A stretch of DNA of 64,000 bases from Phlegmacium glaucopus. Lineage: Eukaryota; Basidiomycota; Agaricomycetes; Agaricales; Cortinariaceae. A program made the position numbers and the translations under genes. Below, piece after piece: positions 11,143 to 22,563 of the stretch. The notes beneath the pieces were generated by a model, which saw only the letters and a list, made by a program, of their open reading frames with translations, did no database searches and had not been told where the DNA came from. The stretch lies in contig MU130010.1 in the NCBI GenBank assembly GCA_015039465.1, positions 26,198 to 90,197 on the forward strand, in the 5' to 3' direction. How positions within the stretch are numbered: the stretch's first letter is position 1; every line of letters begins with the position of its first letter.

Positions 11143-13035
11143 ATTGGCTAAGAATAGGGAAGCTGCCCTCGCTGCAACCTCCATGTGATTGGAGCCACTA
11201 TCTGCAACTTGATCATTTGCCAGGAAAGGAGAAGCTGCCTTCGCTGCTACCTCAATGTCTTTGGAGCCATCAGCTGAACTGGTTTGGGCCAGCCGGCCAT
11301 GAGAACCAGGGGCAACACAGACCTCATGTGTCAGGCCATCTCAGTTACCTGTATACTTACCGGCCAGGGTGGGCTGGCAAAAGGCACGGCAGGGGAGTCA
11401 TGGACAGATGGAGCAGCTACAAGACGCTCCACTGCCTTTCCTGGGGAATAGTGATTGGGTGGGGGTACAAACATTGCTGGGGACATACAGCGGCTGGTGA
11501 AAGGGATGGCAACGGCATCACAGAGGGTTACAAGATGCTGAATCTGTTTGTAGGGAGGATGAACATCGGGGTATGGAACCTGTAAGTGGACATCAAATTT
11601 CAGCACTGGTTGAACATCATGGCCAAGATCACTGAAATATCCCGGCTCATCTATGGCCTGGAACGACACAGGAGACATACTGTGTCATTCTGATCCATCT
11701 GGTAGCGATGCCTGGAATGAGGAATGATATGACCAGCATCAGCCGAGCGTTTGAGATTCTCCAATTCTGATACGTCCATGTCAACTCCCCAAGTCCATTT
11801 TAATGCTGGCATATTTTGAATTCTTTCAACCTCAGCCATTGCCCTTGCTGGACTGTCTTGGCAATGTCATGACAGCCAGCGATTTTCTTGCCTTTCCTTG
11901 TCCATGGGATGAGAGTTGGATGTGTAAACTGTGAGGTGGGAAGATCAGGGGCAGCCATTTGGCGAGGTCCAATGCCCTGTGTGAACTCTGCAGCAGCAGC
12001 AGCAGCCAGGTCTTGTTCCTTAACACTTAAATACTTGTATAACTGGTTGAATCTGGAGGCCCTCCTGATTGCTACCTCCTTTTTGGCCCCAAATGACACC
12101 TCCATCCCTTGGATTTGATTGCGGATGTCACAATGTTCATCATTTGTGCCGAGGGCTACGGCACAATATAAGTGGCACCTGTGACAAGTATCATGTTCAG
12201 AAATCGGTTTCATTGCATCAGGCTTCCATATGTAGACAGGTTTCTGGAATGTGGTGGCCAATGAGATGGTGGCCATGGCAGGCATGTGCTGCCACCAGGC
12301 ACAGTGGAACTTTTTGACTGGGACTCCGGCCGCCGTTGACAGGCCACCATCCAGAGTGACAAGAAAATCTCAATCCAGTGGAATTCCATAGTCCCTATAA
12401 ACAACACTGCAATAAAAATCTCTTAATAGAGACCTTATGATGATGGGTATGTCAATCAATGACTTAGCCTATTGCCACGGCCATGCCAATATAAGACAAT
12501 GCAAAGGTCTAACAAGATCTGCATGTAAATATCCCTGTTGAGTTCATTTATCAGACTTATGAGTTCTTTGTGAAGTGCTTGTTGGATCTCTTGTTGTTGT
12601 CCCAGGCCAGCATGGCCAAAAGCCAGCAACACTGAGCGGAACCTGGCTTCAGAGTAATCAATTGTTTTCTGTATAGCTAAATGATCAAGATTGTATGGCC
12701 CAAATTGTAAGTCATATCATATACATTGAAAAAATTTTACTGATGGAATAGACATGATTGTAGCTGATCAAGCAAGTGATTATTGATAAGACATGGTTGG
12801 TATATCACGTGACCAGTGACACGTAAGTGCAATTGCAAAGCTTGAAGTCCTTGTCGGCAGCCATGGCACAGCTGAACCATATCACCTGCCGCATAGCATA
12901 TGAAATGGCACCAGCTGGGCAGTCCCTAACCTCTGATGTTTCCATGTCTCACTGATGTAAGAAATACCTCACTGTCCACTGCATCTCATACCTGACCAGA
13001 ATACTCATTGAACTGGGTGGATCAGTTAGTCAGTC
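11143..13035 (-). pseudogene. unrecognised transposon-associated reading frames downstream of the KDZ transposase
   Basis: On the minus strand, broken but protein-like frames run through 12950-11330. A segment at about 12410-12180 reads in parts as KKFHCAWWQHMPAMATISLA (one frameshift) and then ISEHDTCHRCHLYCAVALG; 11800-12285 continues as a 161-codon frame. Composition and orientation match the neighbouring KDZ gene, so this may be a second gene carried by the same element. I do not recognise the family. KDZ elements in mushrooms are known to travel with TET/JBP-type genes, but I see no diagnostic residues and do not claim this. Confidence 0.4.
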
Positions 13036-16000
13036 TTAAATCATGGGAGAATATGAAATGCGACCCAGGGACATTGGGATCTCTACATCTGACCTCTTCA
13101 AAGGCTGAAATACTTTCAATATCTTTTCATCTGCACTGAGCTGGAGAAGAGCAGCACAGCAATAGCCATATACTTTGGCATAATGTGTGATTTTATGGTT
13201 AAGTTTTGTAATTGTACCCCATGCATGTGTAATCACTGATTTTCTTGGTGCATTTGTGAAAATTGGAAGGACTTGTCCGCAATGACCTCCTGCAATGCCT
13301 TTATGTATTGATTAGCCTGCTGTTGATGTAAAACAAGTTCCAACTTCAACAAATGGGTATTGGCCATCTTTCAGGGCAAACATGTTTAATTGCCTCAGCA
13401 GCTGGCGATGGGAGATTGATGGAGACATTGTTGTGGGGATTTGTAGTAGGAACAGATACATTCTCGTCATCAAGGTCTGCAAATGTTTCAGGCTCATCAT
13501 GATAAACATGAAGTACCCCAGGCATTGAGCCACCTCCAGCACTTCAAATTCGGCAGCTAACAAATTTTGCTGGCTCTTGTGGTTCTTTCCTGATACAATC
13601 CTGGAGTTCTAGCCTTGGTATAACTGTGAGTTGCGGCCAGCACATCATCACATACACATACTGTCTCTCCTCCATACCCAAATCCACTCTTCACCTGCAA
13701 TGTCTTGATTATCTGGGGATTCGGCTAAGCAATTTTGATCACTTGAGACCTGCCAGCTCGCCATCACATCCATGGCTGCTGGATTGTGTAAACGGTCAGT
13801 TTCGGCCTGTTTAATTTCTGTTTCCCATTCATCAATATCTCCTTTTTCAACAGGATCAGAAAGCAGGGTATAATATTCTTTGGCCTCATGCATTGTTTCA
13901 ACAGCTTGCCAGTGCCACTTTACCAATGTTGTTGCTTTGGTAGTTAATGCTTTAGAGCCTGATTCAGATAACAGGAGGACTCACTCATACCAAGTAGCTT
14001 CGTGTGATTAGAGTCGCTTCCATGGTCATCTGTCATCCACATGGTGTGCAAGAGCCACCATCCTCATTGCCAGTGTAATTGTATTCATTCAGGCCCACAG
14101 GCTTTCCAACATTTCACCAGCAACCACACCAGTTCCTGGAATGAAAGGGTGCATAGCAAAAAAGCAATTGTCTTTATGCCCATGAACATGGAAGAGAATT
14201 GCTTGATCAATATGAAGGCTGGCTGGCAGCAAATGGCCAATCCACTGCTGCAGATGAAATATTGGCAAGCAATGTCATAAATCAACATTGTCCCTTGTGC
14301 TGAGTTGATGTTAGTAGTTTCAAGGGCCTGTAGAAAGGAATAATCAATGTTCTTTTGTTGTGCACCCCAAAAGAGATTGACAATGCTGTTTGGTGCAAAA
14401 CAGCCGTGCTGAGCACATGCCACAGCAACAATCCCAGTTATATCACAAGCCTTTGAAAACAACATGGCTTGCTCAATAACACAGAATTGATTCTCACAAG
14501 GTGCTTTCTGGTAACTGTCAACACCATGAACTGTTCATATGATAGGCTACTCACTGTGCACCACTCAATTGCTGTATCTAGGAATTCTTGGTAATTGCGA
14601 TGCCATGGCATCATTCCCCATCCCTCTGACAACCAGACATCAGCAGCATTGTTTTTCTGGTCAGCCTTGAAGTTTCCATTGGCAACAAAAAAGCAGCAAA
14701 ACACCCATCTGTTGCTGTGATTATATATCAGTCAACAACAAGAATGAAGTCCATTTACTGGTTAGGACCATCTGTCCAATCAGCAGGTAGATTTATATCT
14801 GGCTGCGGACATGCAGGGCAGAAGTTGCTGAGTTGGCCAGCCGCAGTGGGATCTGGCAGACCATTGTATGACCAAACCCAGCCCACTTCAATTTTTTCAT
14901 CCACCACCAAGCACGTTATAAATCGTTGTTGTTGTTGTATATAAACACCAACCAGAGAGCAGTGGACCAGACCTTAGGTCAAGAGACTCCCTGTTGGTCA
15001 TTTAGGGAAGGTATAACCTTGACTTTTAACACACAGAGGTAAGGGGCAAGAATAGAGGTGGATGAGGATGAATATGAGAGAGTCTTTGGTGAGACTACAG
15101 CGGTTGACAGTAGGGGACAGTGACAAGTAAAAGGCTGAAAAAGCGAAGGGAGTAGAGGATGTGGATGAGGATGATAGAGGAAGAGTCTTCAGCAAGACTA
15201 TAGTGATTGACAGTAGGGGACAGTAACAGATAAAAGGCAGAAAAAGCGAACTTGAGGAAGGAATTCACTGGAATTCCACTGAGATGATGATTGTGGGAGG
15301 TAAGAATGAATTGAACTGAACTACCTATCCTGGTACAAAAGAGCAGTATTTATACCCTAAGGATGAGGCTATGTAAAACAATAAAAAGAAACAAAGTACG
15401 CGCTGTCAAAGGAAGAAAGATAAAGAGAGGACAGCTGCGAGAAGAAAAGAACAATGGAAAAGAAGAAGGAACAATAAAAAAATCTGTAAAGTGTCAAAGT
15501 GCGAGAGAAAAGAAGAGAAGGCAGTGTACATAGTCCAATAGCAAAAATATATCAACTCCATAGGCGTGTGGTCATGTCAAAAATGTGAAAGGTCCTGAGT
15601 CAACACTTGAAAGGTGCAGCCTTGTTCCCGAGAAAATACTACTTGCCCATGATCCCATGTCGCGCAGCCTTGATAACACTTGACACACTGCGAGAATAAT
15701 CCTCTGCTGCTGATTCATCTGCAATTCCTGCTTAGTCGTGATCCTCCTGGACTTCCTAAATTGTCATAAAGAGGGTGGGAAGGCTTCAGGTACCGCGTGA
15801 ATGATGGTTTTGGCAGTGAATGATAAGATAAGAGGTAGATGAGTGAGGATAGGGGACTGAGTGAGATCCAGGAGCGAGGTATGGCAAGATAGATAGCTGA
15901 GGCGAAGACTTGTGGGTCCATAGCCACAACAACGATGACAAAGCCTTTGACATAATGGGAGATGTAGCTGATGCGTCCATAAACGGGCCGTTCTTGAAAT

Positions 16001-17262
16001 GATGGGCCATAGATGCGATCAAATGCGAGCCGATGACCGATGCGAATAGTAGAGTGATCGCTTTGTTGAATCGCTAGCCAAGGAACGAATGGATGGTAGA
16101 TGTTAAGGAGCATGTCAATAGTGTAAATGATAGACAACATAGTGGAAGACATTGAGGATATGATGAGCGATGAGGATGTTATCGTTGAACGAATGGTTTT
16201 GTTGACCAGGAACGCGATTCAGGGCCGCTTCCAAAATAGGTAAGCAAATTCAAAGTCCGCTTATTTTCATGATGGCGACTTTTAAGCTTTCTTCTCACGC
16301 TACCAATCAGTATTGGTGCGCGACAACGTGACACTTTCCTGAGGTCATGGTACAGATTGGGGACATGGCTGCCTGTCTTTGCCATGAGTCTATGGAGAAG
16401 GTGGAAATATTGGTATGCTGATGCCTTCAACTCCAGATTGGCCAGCTGAAACATGTCCAACACCATGGTGGTAAACAAGGTATTCATCCGAGTAAAAGAC
16501 GTTGGCACCAATCTGATATACATGAGGTCAATGGGAATCTGATCGTCACCTTGGCAGGCACAGGTAACAACAGCCAAATGATGGATGCTGTTGACATGGG
16601 CAATGCAAAGGTATTGGTTATTGAGGCCATCTGCCCTTGGTGTCCTCACTGTTATGGGATACCCATTGTATCCGCCCTTAGGTACGCTTAGCCTTGTCTT
16701 TACTTTCACTTCACTCAACAATCATATCACATGCTGCATCCCCCTTCCTACCCTTTATGGACATCCCTTTATTGTTGTTGTAGTTGACCCTTCGCTGATG
16801 ACATTGTAAGATGTCAGTTCAATTCTTGTTTTATATCACACACCCTACCTTCTATTATGTACTAGCCATATATAACTAGTTGTATTGATTCACATGCATG
16901 TAGTATATAGGTGTAAGGTGGTTATTGAAGGTAACCAATTTCAACTTGATTCCTGGGTTCTTACTTCCTCTAACACTCACAGCCATATCAGATTGCCTTT
17001 CAATCCATGCTGTAGTACTCGCTATTGCTGTTCTGGACAATGGAATGGCCTGTGTACCTTCTAAGTACTCCGTAAACCCAACAGGTGGGTGGTCAATGTC
17101 ACTTTCTGCCCCATCTTCATCATCATCTTCTTGGAGGATAGAATCATTGTGTGTGTTGTACAAGTCGTTGCCCATCTTTGCCATTTTGCCCTCTTGCCAT
17201 GCCACATATAACCGGTCCATGTCAGCCCAGACACGTTCATCTACACTCTGATTGTGCTCCAA
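13036..17262 (-). pseudogene. KDZ-superfamily DNA transposase (CxC2 type), split by a solo LTR
   Basis: The protein runs right to left. The CxC2-side region lies at 16721-16330 (HVNSIHHLAVVTCACQG, then ELKASAYQYFHLLHRL and YHDLRKVS). After the LTR at 14917-16325 it resumes as AWWWMKKLKWAGFGH, then CPACPQPDINLP with its cysteines. The KDZ core follows at 14465-14090: DITGIVAVACAQHGCF, MLIYDIACQY, and after a frameshift HVHGHKDNCFF and GEMLESLWA. The C-terminal part (13563-13036) includes ALQEVIADKSF and KLNHKITHYAKVYGYC. Several stops and frameshifts show it is inactive. The stretch 16722-17262 is a likely but unproven N-terminus. Confidence 0.8.
14917..16325 (-). mobile_element. LTR-1 solo LTR inserted in the KDZ transposase
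   Basis: A 1,409-bp LTR in minus orientation, beginning TGTCGCGCACC at 16325 and ending TTTATA at 14917. It is flanked by ACGT on both sides (14913-14916 and 16326-16329). Removing it and one ACGT restores the transposase frame exactly (KVSR, then AWWW). Nothing internal to an element lies inside, so it is a solo LTR. The same LTR occurs at 24828-26184 (+), 28766-31975 (-, interrupted) and 23681-24484 (-, truncated). Confidence 0.85.
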
Positions 17263-18057
17263 TCAGTGATTTATGGAATCAAAACTGCAGTTGCAGTTAT
17301 GTCTCTGATGCTGGCTGGAACGGCTGGCTGGTTCCCTGTAACTCACAGCAAATATCCTTGTCTAGATTGTCCTTATAACATTGCATATCTTCCAGGGCTT
17401 GCTGTTGAAATTTTAAAGTCTCACATATCCTTGTCCCAGTGTGATGTTGAATAAGGATGTATACACCTACTTACTTCCCACAATGCTGCGTGATATGGGG
17501 GCAGTGTTCTTAACATTTAGTGTATATACACATGTTGGTGGTGGACAGGTGATTCTTTACTGTCCAAAACCAAGTGGCAAAGTCTCATAATCGGCTGGTA
17601 GATATGACCATATTGCTGATGTGATGGAAATACCAGCTCAGTCTTTTGTGGATTTGCGCAAAGATAAAATCAATGAGCTCAAACAGCACTTGATGGATTA
17701 TGTGAAAGGTCTTCAGCAGATGACTGGTCTGGCCGGCAACGGTGAAACCAGGGATTCAAGGGCATTGCTGCCAGAATGGCACTGAGGATGGATATCCATG
17801 TTTGCTGCACCTCTTGAGGATCTTTGGAAAGGTGAGCTGGATGAGGTCCTACGATCCTACCTTGGCTGGCATTACAGTGCATATTATCACATGCTATTAG
17901 ATATGATAACTAAAATGAAACAGAGCTGGCCTCTGGTGGTCAACATTCAGTGCCTTACAAGGCTGTCGAACAGGCTACACATCGATTTGTGAAGGCGGAC
18001 TACCAGCCGGCTGACTTTGTCATCAAGGATCTGAAGAAACTCACTAAAAACAGAGGT
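17263..18057. other. unrecognised region, probably transposon remains
   Basis: No named family is visible. Bases 17640-17992 hold protein-like but broken + strand frames (for example PLEDLWKGELDEVLRSYLGW near 17800-17870). The segment is bounded on the right by the TIR element starting at 18058. Confidence 0.35.
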
Positions 18058-18129
18058 CTTTACACTCCCCCACATCTTCCTGGAGGATTCCTGGTGGATT
18101 CCTACCTATTCCGGGAGGATTCCAGGAGG

Positions 18130-18459
18130 TGTTAGGGGACGTTAGAACCTGGGAACCAAGTTGAATACAAAGGTGGTTATCTTTGATAACCACCTTTCGT
18201 CTATATACTACAGGCGTGGGAGCCAATTCAACTATATACAGCTAGGATGTAATAGAAGGTAGGACAAGGTAAAGATAACCTAAATATAAACTGACATCTG
18301 TCAAGATGTCATTGGCGAAGGGACGACTACTACTACAATGGAAGGGAGAACACGAGGAGCAGGATAAGGGATGCGGTATGGGATACGATTGTAGAGATGA
18401 GTGAAAGTAAGTACATACTAAGCAAGCATAGAGGCGGACACAATAGGTGTCCCCTGACA
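18130..18459 (+). mobile_element. LTR-3 solo LTR, copy 1
   Basis: A 330-bp LTR, beginning TGTTAGGGGAC and ending GTCCCCTGACA (11-bp imperfect terminal inverted repeat, TG...CA). It is flanked by a perfect 5-bp duplication GGAGG (18125-18129 and 18460-18464). It differs from the copy at 28041-28370 by about a dozen bases. A 13-bp hairpin lies at 18169-18197. Confidence 0.9.
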
Positions 18460-18767
18460 GGAGGATTCCTACCATTCCTGGTAGGAATACCAGAATTCCA
18501 GGGGGAGTTTTCTACCAGCCAATTCCCCCTGAAATTGACATTCCTGGCTCTTCCTAATCCAGGAGGATTCCTGGTGGATTCCTGGTACTCAAGGAAATTG
18601 ATACCAGGATTCCCAGAATTCCTAACACAGAATCCACCCGGAATTCACCTGGAATTCCAGGGATGAACTCAACTCTTACTTTTAAATATTTTTAAGAATT
18701 AAAAGAATCATATATAAGTCAATAGTAATTTAAATATACATAAGTTAACTGTAATACATATATGTGT

Positions 18768-18787
18768 GGTGGCAATGCCTTGCCACC
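18768..18787. repeat. 8-bp perfect hairpin
   Basis: GGTGGCAA (18768-18775) and TTGCCACC (18780-18787) with a 4-base loop. It lies inside the 18058-19916 element; no function is evident. Confidence 0.5.
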
Positions 18788-19007
18788 ATTCGAATTTTAA
18801 ATTTTGTTCAGACCGTGAGGTGTGATCACGTGACCTCATGTGACACACATTTCAGAAATCAACAAACGGTTAGTAATACACTGTCATTTCACAATTATCA
18901 CAACCACCACCACCACCCCAGAACCACAAATATGAATACATGACAACAACAACAACGATGGACGATAACGACAACGATGGATGACAACAATGATGGATGA
19001 CGGTGAT

Positions 19008-19675
19008 GACAGCTACCCCCCTAACCAGGGGGTTTTTGGTTTTTGTTTTTGTTTTTTAGTTTAATTTCAATTCACTAATGACTACCAGCAGCGTATGACC
19101 ATGACGACCGCCCATCCACCACCATCCTCCACGACACACCACCATCACCACGACACACCACCATCACCACGACACACCACCATCACCATGACACACCACC
19201 ATCACCATGACACACCGCCTGCACCTTGACATGCACCGCCAGCACCTTGACAGCTGGCACCTTGTCACCCCTCTTCACCGGCGGGGTTTTTCTTAGTTTG
19301 AATAATGACGGTTACCCCCCCATGTCTGGGGGGTTTGTTTTATTTCAACGGACACTGAACAACAACAACAATGACAGCAACAATGGTGACAATGGTGACA
19401 ACAGTGACAATGACAATGACAATGACAACGCTGAATGATGATGAAGACGGCTACCCCCCCTCCAAGGGGGTTTTTTTGTTAATTTTTTATCAAATGTCTG
19501 CCTCCCTCCCCTAGTGGGAGGGTTTTTTGTAAATATTTTTTTAACCATGATCTATGTCAAACTATGCCCATTTTTAAATATATATATATATATATTTAGT
19601 TTATTAGATTACAAAATGTATAATTAATTATGAATGATGATATAGCTACCCTCTTACCAGGGGGTAGTATTAAAT
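19008..19675. repeat. low-complexity block: four C-run/G-run hairpins plus a tandem repeat
   Basis: The unit GCTACCCCCC...GGGGGTTTTT recurs near 19014, 19310, 19452 and 19650 as short inverted repeats, each next to a T-rich run. Between them, 19131-19215 holds four copies of an approximately 21-bp repeat (CACGACACACCACCATCAC), and 18945-19000 and 19355-19435 are ACAACGATG/ACAATG microsatellites. Confidence 0.65.
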
Positions 19676-19916
19676 TAAAGAAATTAATATATTACAAGAA
19701 AACTCTAAGGAAATTTGATTGAAATAGTGGTGTAGAAATAATAATTCCAGGAATCCACCAGGAATCCACCAGTAATACCAGGAATACCAGGAATACCAGG
19801 AAGCCAGGAATTAATTAGGAATCTGCCAGGAATAAACTAGGGAATCCACCCAGAATCTGTGAGGAATATTCACATTTATCAGGAATTTCTGGAGGAAGAC
19901 GTGGGGGAGTGTAAAG

Positions 19917-20953
19917 TGTTGTAAAAACAGGATAATTGAACTGTTGGGACATATTTTGCATAGACAGGAAACAGTAGGAGTTGAGGATGCATTTCTGCAA
20001 TGGTGACGGCAATGGCAGAAGACACAAGAGAAACAGCAGAGATGGCAATGGCAACCAACATGGCAATGGCAATGCACACGGCAACAGCAAAAGACATGGT
20101 AACAGCAGAAGGCACAGTGGTAGCAGACAAGGCAATGGCAAGAGACATGGCAACAGCAGCACACACAGCAACAGCAGATAGTCATGGCAAGACAAGTGAA
20201 ACCAGCCACCAGAGTGTCAAAAAAAGTATCTGCAAATGAAGAGGAGGAATGCACATGGGTCACATGGCAGAGTGTCAAGTTGGGCCAGCACAGGGAGAGG
20301 GATGGGTGAGTTCACCCAGGAGTGAGAAGGAGTCTAAGATGGAACCGGCAATATGGAAGGGCCAGCCTGTGAATCCTGTGATTGTTGAGGAGTTGGCGGC
20401 ACCACATTGACCTCTGAGAGAGGCACGGTGTGAGCATTGTTGGCAGGCAGCATGGATGGTGGCGTGGAGTTAGCAGTTTAGCCCTGGAACTTCCCAGGAC
20501 CCCCTAGGTGCCTTGGGATGCCCTAAGGCACTCAAGGCATCAAAGCACTCAGAGCATCTTGTATTGCTCTCAGGGCAAGGTTCTTTCTGCCAAATTTTTC
20601 CACAGAGCTCTAGAGCATCCCAGGGTGTCTCAGGTCAACAAAGCAGGCCCTAAAGATGGCAATATTATTATTAAATAGACAATTTATTGCTGTTAATGCT
20701 TTCACAGACCCTGCAGGTGTCCCAAGGCATCTCAAAGCATCCAAAAGCTATTAATAATACTCTGGCAGTCTTTAGGCCACCTCAAAACAGTGGTTGAATA
20801 TAGTCATAAAAAGAATACATTTGGGGTATTGGGTATTGGGTATTGGGTTAGATAATATGATATGATATGGGTGTTATATAGAGAGATGGGGTGTAAATAA
20901 GGTAAGATAGCCAGAAAGTATAGATGATGATGAGGATTGAGGGTGATGAGGAT
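19917..20953. repeat. microsatellite-rich DNA, no gene
   Basis: Bases 19995-20185 consist of degenerate GGCAAC/AGCA units (about 10-12 bp), which make frames in all phases look open but repetitive. Bases 20480-20770 contain short CCTAGGTGCC/AAGGCATC direct repeats similar in style to 5770-6060. Bases 20820-20850 hold a GGGTATT triplet repeat. Confidence 0.55.
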
Positions 20954-21490
20954 TGCGAATACCAAACTGACCAAAAAGGTAAAACCAGATCCTAAAAGAG
21001 GGAATTGTTAGCTTTCAAATGCACCATTGAATGTTGAAGGAGACCTGAAACTGACTAACATTTGTCTATCTCAATCTACCTCCTATTGATAGTGCCCTTG
21101 TATTTGCAGTGTGTATAACGGAATGAATACCAAACTAACCAAAATGATAAATTTTAACCAGATCCTGAAAGAGAACATTGTTAGCTTTCTAATGCGCTAT
21201 TGAACATTGAAAACAACCCAAAAACGACTAACATTTCTCCATTTCAATCTACCTCCTACTGATGGGGCCCTTGCATTTGCAGTGTGTATAACACAATGAA
21301 TACTGAACAGAAAATTAAAACCAGATCCTAAAAGAGGTACTTATTAGCTTTTAAACCCATTATTGAACATTAAAAACGACCCAGAAATGACCGACATTGC
21401 ACCATTTCAATCTACCTCCTACTGATTTGGCCTGTATTTTGAAACCAGATCCTGAAAGAGGGAATCATTAGCTTTTGAATGCGCACTACA
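20954..21490. repeat. satellite-like tandem array, about 170-bp monomer
   Basis: A unit containing ACCAGATCCTRAAAGAG, then TTAGCTTT, and later TCAATCTACCTCCTA recurs with ACCAGAT starts at 20984, 21157, 21320 and 21444 (spacings 173, 163 and 124). The last unit is incomplete. The monomers have diverged, so the array is not recent. Confidence 0.75.
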
Positions 21491-21641
21491 TGGATGCTAT
21501 GGAAATATGACTTACTATAAGTGTGAGGGCGAAGGATATGTCCTGCTGGCATGAAGTTCCCACCAACCTTACTGCTAGTAAAGCAATCGTCAATGGTGCA
21601 AAAACATCATAGGTGGGATTCATGGGAAAGTTAGGACATGG

Positions 21642-21973
21642 TGTCCTAACTTTCCCACCTGTTGCTGTAAATTTTTGCAGCTAGAACAAATAAAAGTCAA
21701 CTTTTGTATCAAGTTGAATGTATTAATATATATACCTAGAACAAATAAAAGAGTAACTAGGTACTTGTTAGATATAGTAATGAATGAATGAAAAGATATG
21801 CTCACATCTCAACTTTTCATATTAAGTTGAGACTTGTAAAAATAAAAGAACGTGTGACTAAAAGTGTGATTATGTAACATTGTCGTCATATATAGATAAA
21901 GGAATGGAATGATAAGACATGAAAGATAAATAATAAAAGAAATAGAAGGAGTCAAAACTCGTATACTCCAACA
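21642..21973 (-). mobile_element. Ty1/copia LTR with polypurine tract
   Basis: In minus orientation the LTR begins TGTTGGAGTATAC at 21973 and ends GTTAGGACA at 21642 (332 bp, TG...CA). Directly upstream on the minus strand is a G-run polypurine tract (21974-21982), and beyond that the RNase H coding remains. It is therefore the 3' LTR. Its outer end abuts a 15-bp perfect inverted repeat (21624-21638 with 21642-21656), suggesting a rearrangement at the edge. Confidence 0.7.
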
Positions 21974-22077
21974 CTCCCCCCCAAGTGAGACTTTGTTGAT
22001 CACCATTTCATGTACACAATTGTCATGTGACAACAAACATGCTGATTTCATTATCACCTAAACAATAAGCCTTGCGA

Positions 22078-22563
22078 TCATTTGTTAGAACCTACGAACT
22101 TGGGCCGCACGAGTGCCTTCGTGAAGATATCCAAAACATTTTCTTCAGTGGGTATGTAGTTGATGTTAATCTTCTTTATAAAATGATATCTGAGATCAAT
22201 ATGTTTCATTTGTGAGTGATATTTGTTATCCTTCATGAGTGCAATAGCCCCCTGATTATCACAGTTGATCACCATAGCCTTTTCTTGGCCTCCTCTCACT
22301 TCATCCACAAAACTTCAAAGCCATAAAGCCTCCTTTGCTGCATGTGTTTGTGTGACATATTCAGCCTTGGTACTCAACAATGCAATCAAGTTTTGCTTCT
22401 TGGAACTCCACAAAATCACTCCGCATCTGAAATAGAACGAACATCCAGATGACTTACCACCTGATTTCGCGCTCATAGGTGGAGTTATTCCTGAACCTCC
22501 ATCGCTTGACAAAGCCCCACAAGGTCCAAATGTGAAGCATTGGCAAGCAGCACTTGAATACAA
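22078..22563 (-). pseudogene. Ty1/copia RNase H fragment
   Basis: Two frames read as copia RNase H: LIALLSTKAEYVTQTHAAKEA (at about 22390-22330), then after a shift the region with INCDNQGAIALMKD, HIDLRYHF and LDIFTKAL, which are family-typical motifs. It lies just upstream, on the minus strand, of the polypurine tract and LTR, as expected for copia order. It is broken by a frameshift at about 22310. Confidence 0.8.

Larger units (their letters stand above)
18058..19916. mobile_element. TIR element of undetermined class, carrying a nested solo LTR
   Basis: The termini at 18058-18081 and 19893-19916 form a 24-bp inverted repeat with one mismatch, starting CTTTACACTCCCCCAC. Just inside, both ends contain many copies of a GGAATCC/CCTGG motif (18082-18128 and 18465-18663 on the left, 19745-19880 on the right). 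If the ends are instead taken at CACTCCCCCAC, the flanking bases are TA on both sides, as for Tc1/mariner; I cannot decide. The interior is low-complexity, with no transposase. A 330-bp LTR sits inside. Confidence 0.6.

Noticed and set aside
15715..16152. Protein-coding gene of about 145 residues
   Set aside because: The same frame appears in all LTR-1 copies (25001-25417 and 29961-30265) and lies wholly inside the LTR, with frame changes between copies.
19981..20239. Repetitive Asn/Gly/His-rich proteins
   Set aside because: All frames are open because of the GGCAAC microsatellite; no start, intron or homology.
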